A stretch of 8,173 nt of DNA from an uncultured Phascolarctobacterium sp. (GTDB lineage: Bacteria; Bacillota; Negativicutes; Acidaminococcales; Acidaminococcaceae): NCBI GenBank assembly GCA_937901335.1, contig CALCHC010000005.1, positions 1 to 8,173 of the forward strand, read 5' to 3'. The notes under the pieces are model-generated. The model searched no databases. It was not told the origin of the DNA and saw only the letters and a list, made by a program, of their open reading frames with translations. Positions 5,839 to 8,173 of this stretch are shown here, piece after piece (the first letter of the stretch is position 1; every line of letters starts with the position of its first letter). Position numbers and translations under genes: made by a program.

Positions 5839-7464
5839 TTACATCATACCGGGCATGCCGCCACCCATGGGCATTTGAGGCATTGCGCCTTCTTTAGCCG
5901 GTTTATCAGCAACGATGGATTCAGTGGTGAGAACCAAAGCTGCGATGCTTGCTGCGTTTTGCAGTGCGCTACGGGTAACTTTAGTCGGGTCAACGATGCC
6001 AGCTTCAATCATGTCAACGTATTCTTCGGTGAGAGCGTTGAAGCCGAAGCCTTTGCGGCTACGTTTAATGGTGTCAACGATAACAGCACCTTCAAGACCT
6101 GCGTTGTAAGCGATTTGACGAACAGGTTCTTCAATAGCGCGTCTTACGATTTCAACACCGGTTTTTTCGTCGCCAGCAGCTTTGATTTTGTTGAGGTGCG
6201 GTTGTACTTGGAGAAGTGCAGTACCGCCGCCAGCTACGATGCCTTCAGCAACTGCTGCACGAGTTGCGTTGAGAGCGTCTTCGATGCGCAGTTTCTTTTC
6301 TTTCATTTCAACTTCGGTAGCAGCACCAACTTTGATAACTGCAACGCCGCCAGCCAATTTAGCCAAACGTTCTTGAAGTTTTTCTTTATCGAATTCGGAG
6401 GTAGTTTCCGGAATTTGTGCACGGATTTGTGCTACACGACCAGCGATTTCTTCTTTATTGCCAGCACCATCAACGATGGTGGTCATTTCTTTGGTTACGC
6501 GTACTTGACCAGCTTGACCGAGGTCTTCTACGGAAGCGCTGTCCAATTTACGGCCAACTTCTTCGCTGATTACAGTTGCACCGGTGAGGATTGCGATGTC
6601 TTGGAGCATAGCTTTACGACGGTCACCGAAGCCAGGAGCTTTAACAGCTACAGCTTTGAAGGTACCACGGAGTTTGTTTACTACGAGGGTAGCAAGTGCT
6701 TCACCTTCGATGTCTTCCGCGATAATGAGGAGTTCACGACCACCTTGAACAACTTTTTCAAGAACAGGCATAATGTCTTGAATCATGGTGATTTTGCGGT
6801 CAGTGATGAGTACCAACGGATTGTTGAGTACAGCTTCCATTTTGTCCGGATCAGTTGCCATGTACGGGGAGATGTAGCCACGGTCAAATTGCATACCTTC
6901 TACGGTTTCCAGGCAGGTTTCCATAGTTTTGGATTCTTCAACGGTGATTACGCCGTCGTCGCCAACTTTTTCCATAGCATCTGCAATCAAGCTGCCAATT
7001 TCTTCGTCAGCTGCAGAGATGGAAGCAACTTGTGCTTTAGCTTCTTTAGTTTCTACTTTTTGAGAAACAGCTTTCAATTCTTCAACGAGAACGTCAACTG
7101 CTTTTTGGATACCTTTTTTCAGAACCATGGGGTTAGCGCCAGCTGCTACGTTTCTCATGCCTTCGCGAATCATAGCTTGAGCAAGTACGGTAGCGGTGGT
7201 GGTGCCGTCACCAGCAACATCGTTGGTTTTGATGGATACTTCTTTAACAAGTTGAGCACCCATATTTTCAAACGGATCTTCCAATTCAATATCACGAGCG
7301 ATGGTTACGCCGTCATTGGTAATGGTGGGAGCACCAAATTTCTTTTCCAATACAACGTTACGACCTTTAGGGCCAAGGGTTACTTTTACAGCATCAGCCA
7401 ATGCGTTTACGCCAGCTTCTAATTTGCGGCGAGCTTCTTCATTAAACAGAATTTGTTTTGCCAT
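5839..7464 (-). CDS. groEL: Chaperonin GroEL (Hsp60)
   Basis: This is the 60-kDa chaperonin, whose 14 subunits form a double-ring cage that folds proteins using ATP, capped by GroES. The 541 residues match the usual length. The N-terminus MAKQILFNEEARRKLEAG is typical. The nucleotide site is seen as VTLGPKGRNV (about 28-37) and AGDGTTTATVLA (about 84-95, with the key Asp about 86). The hydrolytic Asp is in RIEDALNATRAAVAEG (near 395). The C-terminus is the methionine/glycine-rich tail PMGGGMPGMM. The start is ATG 7464, preceded by GGAG 9 bases upstream. A TTG at 7479 is in frame, but its next codon is part of that binding site. It follows groES by 52 bases in one operon under the CIRCE operator. 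Codon use is strongly biased, as expected for a very highly expressed gene. Confidence 0.99.
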   Translation of the reverse strand: MAKQILFNEEARRKLEAGVNALADAVKVTLGPKGRNVVLEKKFGAPTITNDGVTIARDIELEDPFENMGAQLVKEVSIKTNDVAGDGTTTATVLAQAMIREGMRNVAAGANPMVLKKGIQKAVDVLVEELKAVSQKVETKEAKAQVASISAADEEIGSLIADAMEKVGDDGVITVEESKTMETCLETVEGMQFDRGYISPYMATDPDKMEAVLNNPLVLITDRKITMIQDIMPVLEKVVQGGRELLIIAEDIEGEALATLVVNKLRGTFKAVAVKAPGFGDRRKAMLQDIAILTGATVISEEVGRKLDSASVEDLGQAGQVRVTKEMTTIVDGAGNKEEIAGRVAQIRAQIPETTSEFDKEKLQERLAKLAGGVAVIKVGAATEVEMKEKKLRIEDALNATRAAVAEGIVAGGGTALLQVQPHLNKIKAAGDEKTGVEIVRRAIEEPVRQIAYNAGLEGAVIVDTIKRSRKGFGFNALTEEYVDMIEAGIVDPTKVTRSALQNAASIAALVLTTESIVADKPAKEGAMPQMPMGGGMPGMM

Positions 7465-7516
7465 TTTATTTATCTCCAATCTAGATTAATATTACTATCA
7501 AATGATTTATAGATGA

Positions 7517-7807
7517 TTATTTTTCGATTACTGCCAATACGTCGTGTTCAGCAAGAATCAAATATTTTTTACCTTCGTGGGTAAATTCGCTGCCGCTGTA
7601 TTTTGCAAATACAACTTCGTCGCCAACTTTAACATCTACTGCAATGCGTTCGCCTTTGTCATTCAATTTGCCAGGGCCAACAGCGATAACTGCACCGGTT
7701 TGCGGTTTTTCTTTAGCAGCGGTATCAGGCAGGAAAATACCACTAGCAGTTCTTTCTTCTTTTTCAACAAGCTCAATAATGATTCTGTCATTCAACGGTC
7801 TCAACAT
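7517..7807 (-). CDS. groES: Co-chaperonin GroES (Hsp10)
   Basis: This 96-residue co-chaperonin forms the seven-membered lid of GroEL. The beta-barrel core begins LRPLNDRIIIELVEKEE. The mobile loop is ERTASGIFLPDTAAKEKPQTG, with the hydrophobic GroEL-binding tripeptide IFL at 24-26. The roof loop lies near VGPGKLNDKGE (43-53). The barrel closes with VGDEVVFAKYSGSEF and the end YLILAEHDVLAVIEK. Length and motifs are standard for bacteria. The ATG has AAAGGGG about 8 bases upstream. It is the first gene of the groES-groEL operon and shares its CIRCE-controlled promoter. Confidence 0.99.
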   Translation of the reverse strand: MLRPLNDRIIIELVEKEERTASGIFLPDTAAKEKPQTGAVIAVGPGKLNDKGERIAVDVKVGDEVVFAKYSGSEFTHEGKKYLILAEHDVLAVIEK

Positions 7808-7864
7808 TTTGAAAACCCCTTTCGTAAAATATATTCATATTAATTTTTAACAGCTTAGGCTTCG

Positions 7865-7891
7865 TTAGCACTCTAACCTTTGGAGTGCTAA
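7865..7891 (-). promoter_or_regulatory. CIRCE operator (HrcA binding site)
   Basis: TTAGCACTC (7865-7873), nine bases, then GAGTGCTAA (7883-7891) is a perfect match to the CIRCE consensus. It starts a few bases after the predicted transcription start, so HrcA should block groES-groEL transcription and the hairpin would also lie in the mRNA leader. hrcA itself is not in the window. Confidence 0.98.
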
Positions 7892-7903
7892 CTTGCAATT
7901 ACT

Positions 7904-7931
7904 ATTATACTGATAGGTACATAAAATGCAA
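7904..7931 (-). promoter_or_regulatory. Promoter of groES-groEL
   Basis: On the minus strand a perfect TATAAT (7904-7909) lies 16 bases after TTGCAT (7926-7931). The start of transcription should fall near 7897, just before CIRCE. The leader is about 90 bases. Confidence 0.75.
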
Positions 7932-7984
7932 TACTCTTTCGTATAATTTTTACAATTTATTCAAAAATACTGCTTCGTTAGCAT

Positions 7985-8025
7985 AAAAAAGCGCTTCGCT
8001 AATCAAAAATTTGACTAACGAAGCG
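7985..8025 (-). terminator. Rho-independent terminator of the ANTAR regulator gene
   Basis: On the minus strand CGCTTCGTTAGTCAA (8011-8025) and TTGATTAGCGAAGCG (7992-8006) form a 15-bp stem with two G-U pairs and a 4-base loop. C then TTTTTT (7985-7990) follows. The wobble pairs become mismatches on the plus strand, so it serves the minus-strand gene. It also shields the groES promoter from read-through. Confidence 0.9.
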
Positions 8026-8050
8026 TTATTTTGTGTTAATGAATACTATT

Positions 8051-8173
8051 TTATACTTTTGCAGCTCTTATGACTTTTTCAGCAAGCTCTTTGAGCGAAA
8101 TGCGTTGCGCCATACTAAACTGTTGCAGTTTTTTGTAAGCTTCTTGTTCTGTCATACCATGCGCCGCCATAAG
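8051..8173 (-). CDS. ANTAR-domain RNA-binding regulator, C-terminal end (partial)
   Basis: The last 40 codons of a minus-strand gene enter from the right edge and stop at TAA 8051-8053. They read LMAAHGMTEQEAYKKLQQFS then MAQRISLKELAEKVIRAAKV. This is the second and third helices of an ANTAR domain: the M-x-x-HGM-(S/T)-E-x-EAY step, a later M-x-x-R pair, and a final LxExAxxVI helix. ANTAR proteins are antiterminators that bind paired hexanucleotide-loop hairpins in mRNA leaders. They usually carry an N-terminal receiver or sensor domain, which lies outside this window. The stop is followed 26 bases later by a terminator, so it is the last gene of its unit. Whether it is a two-component receiver protein of the EutV or NasT kind cannot be told. 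Confidence 0.85.
   Translation of the reverse strand, partial: LMAAHGMTEQEAYKKLQQFSMAQRISLKELAEKVIRAAKV

Noticed and set aside
5830..7422. 530-codon plus-strand open frame opposite groEL
   Set aside because: It is fully antisense to a textbook groEL. The product is full of Phe, Ser and Asn, with no domain. Strong codon bias in groEL removes stops from the opposite strand. No ribosome binding site was seen.
7465..7516. Regulatory hairpin or processing site between groES and groEL
   Set aside because: The 52-base gap is AT-rich with only weak self-pairing. Apart from the groEL ribosome binding site, nothing stands out.
7517..7850. Plus-strand open frames opposite groES (7544-7843 and 7644-7850)
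   Set aside because: They are antisense shadows of groES that reach into its leader, with Phe-rich or nonsense content.

Overview
The window reads as ordinary chromosome from a moderately AT-rich, low-GC Gram-positive-type bacterium (Bacillota), most likely an anaerobe. The clues are a CIRCE-controlled groES-groEL operon, sigma-A-like promoters, strong AGGAGG-type ribosome binding sites, a flavodiiron protein of the type anaerobes use against O2 or NO, a two-gene iscS-iscU operon, and the tail of an ANTAR-domain regulator. A clostridial or Negativicutes-like host is plausible, but this is inference and no genus can be named.

Layout. Bases 1-133 hold the 3' end of an unrecognised plus-strand gene, closed by a hairpin (146-179) that it shares with the converging iscS-iscU operon (1843 to 191, minus). 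Next, also on the minus strand, come a flavodiiron protein gene (3189 to 2041) and a GMP synthase gene (4651 to 3344), each with its own promoter and terminator. A DMT/EamA-family exporter gene (4886-5761, plus) diverges from guaA and converges on groEL, with a strong two-way hairpin between them at 5770-5803. groES-groEL (7807 to 5839, minus) is transcribed from a promoter with a perfect CIRCE operator just downstream. Beyond it, the last 40 codons of an ANTAR regulator (minus) enter from the right edge and end at their own terminator.

Function. The genes are mostly independent housekeeping units: Fe-S cluster assembly, O2/NO detoxification, GMP synthesis, small-molecule export, protein folding and RNA-level regulation. 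Fe-S assembly next to an oxygen-scavenging flavodiiron enzyme makes sense in an anaerobe, but a terminator and separate promoters show they are not one operon.

The main anomaly is guaA. The ATP pyrophosphatase and dimerisation parts are intact, but the N-terminal glutamine amidotransferase domain has lost in frame the segment that carries the whole catalytic triad. The enzyme should therefore be unable to hydrolyse glutamine itself. A second oddity is a short tail on IscU with six cysteines and two histidines. No gene-free stretch exceeds 300 bases. I see no tRNA, rRNA, CRISPR array, insertion sequence or prophage.
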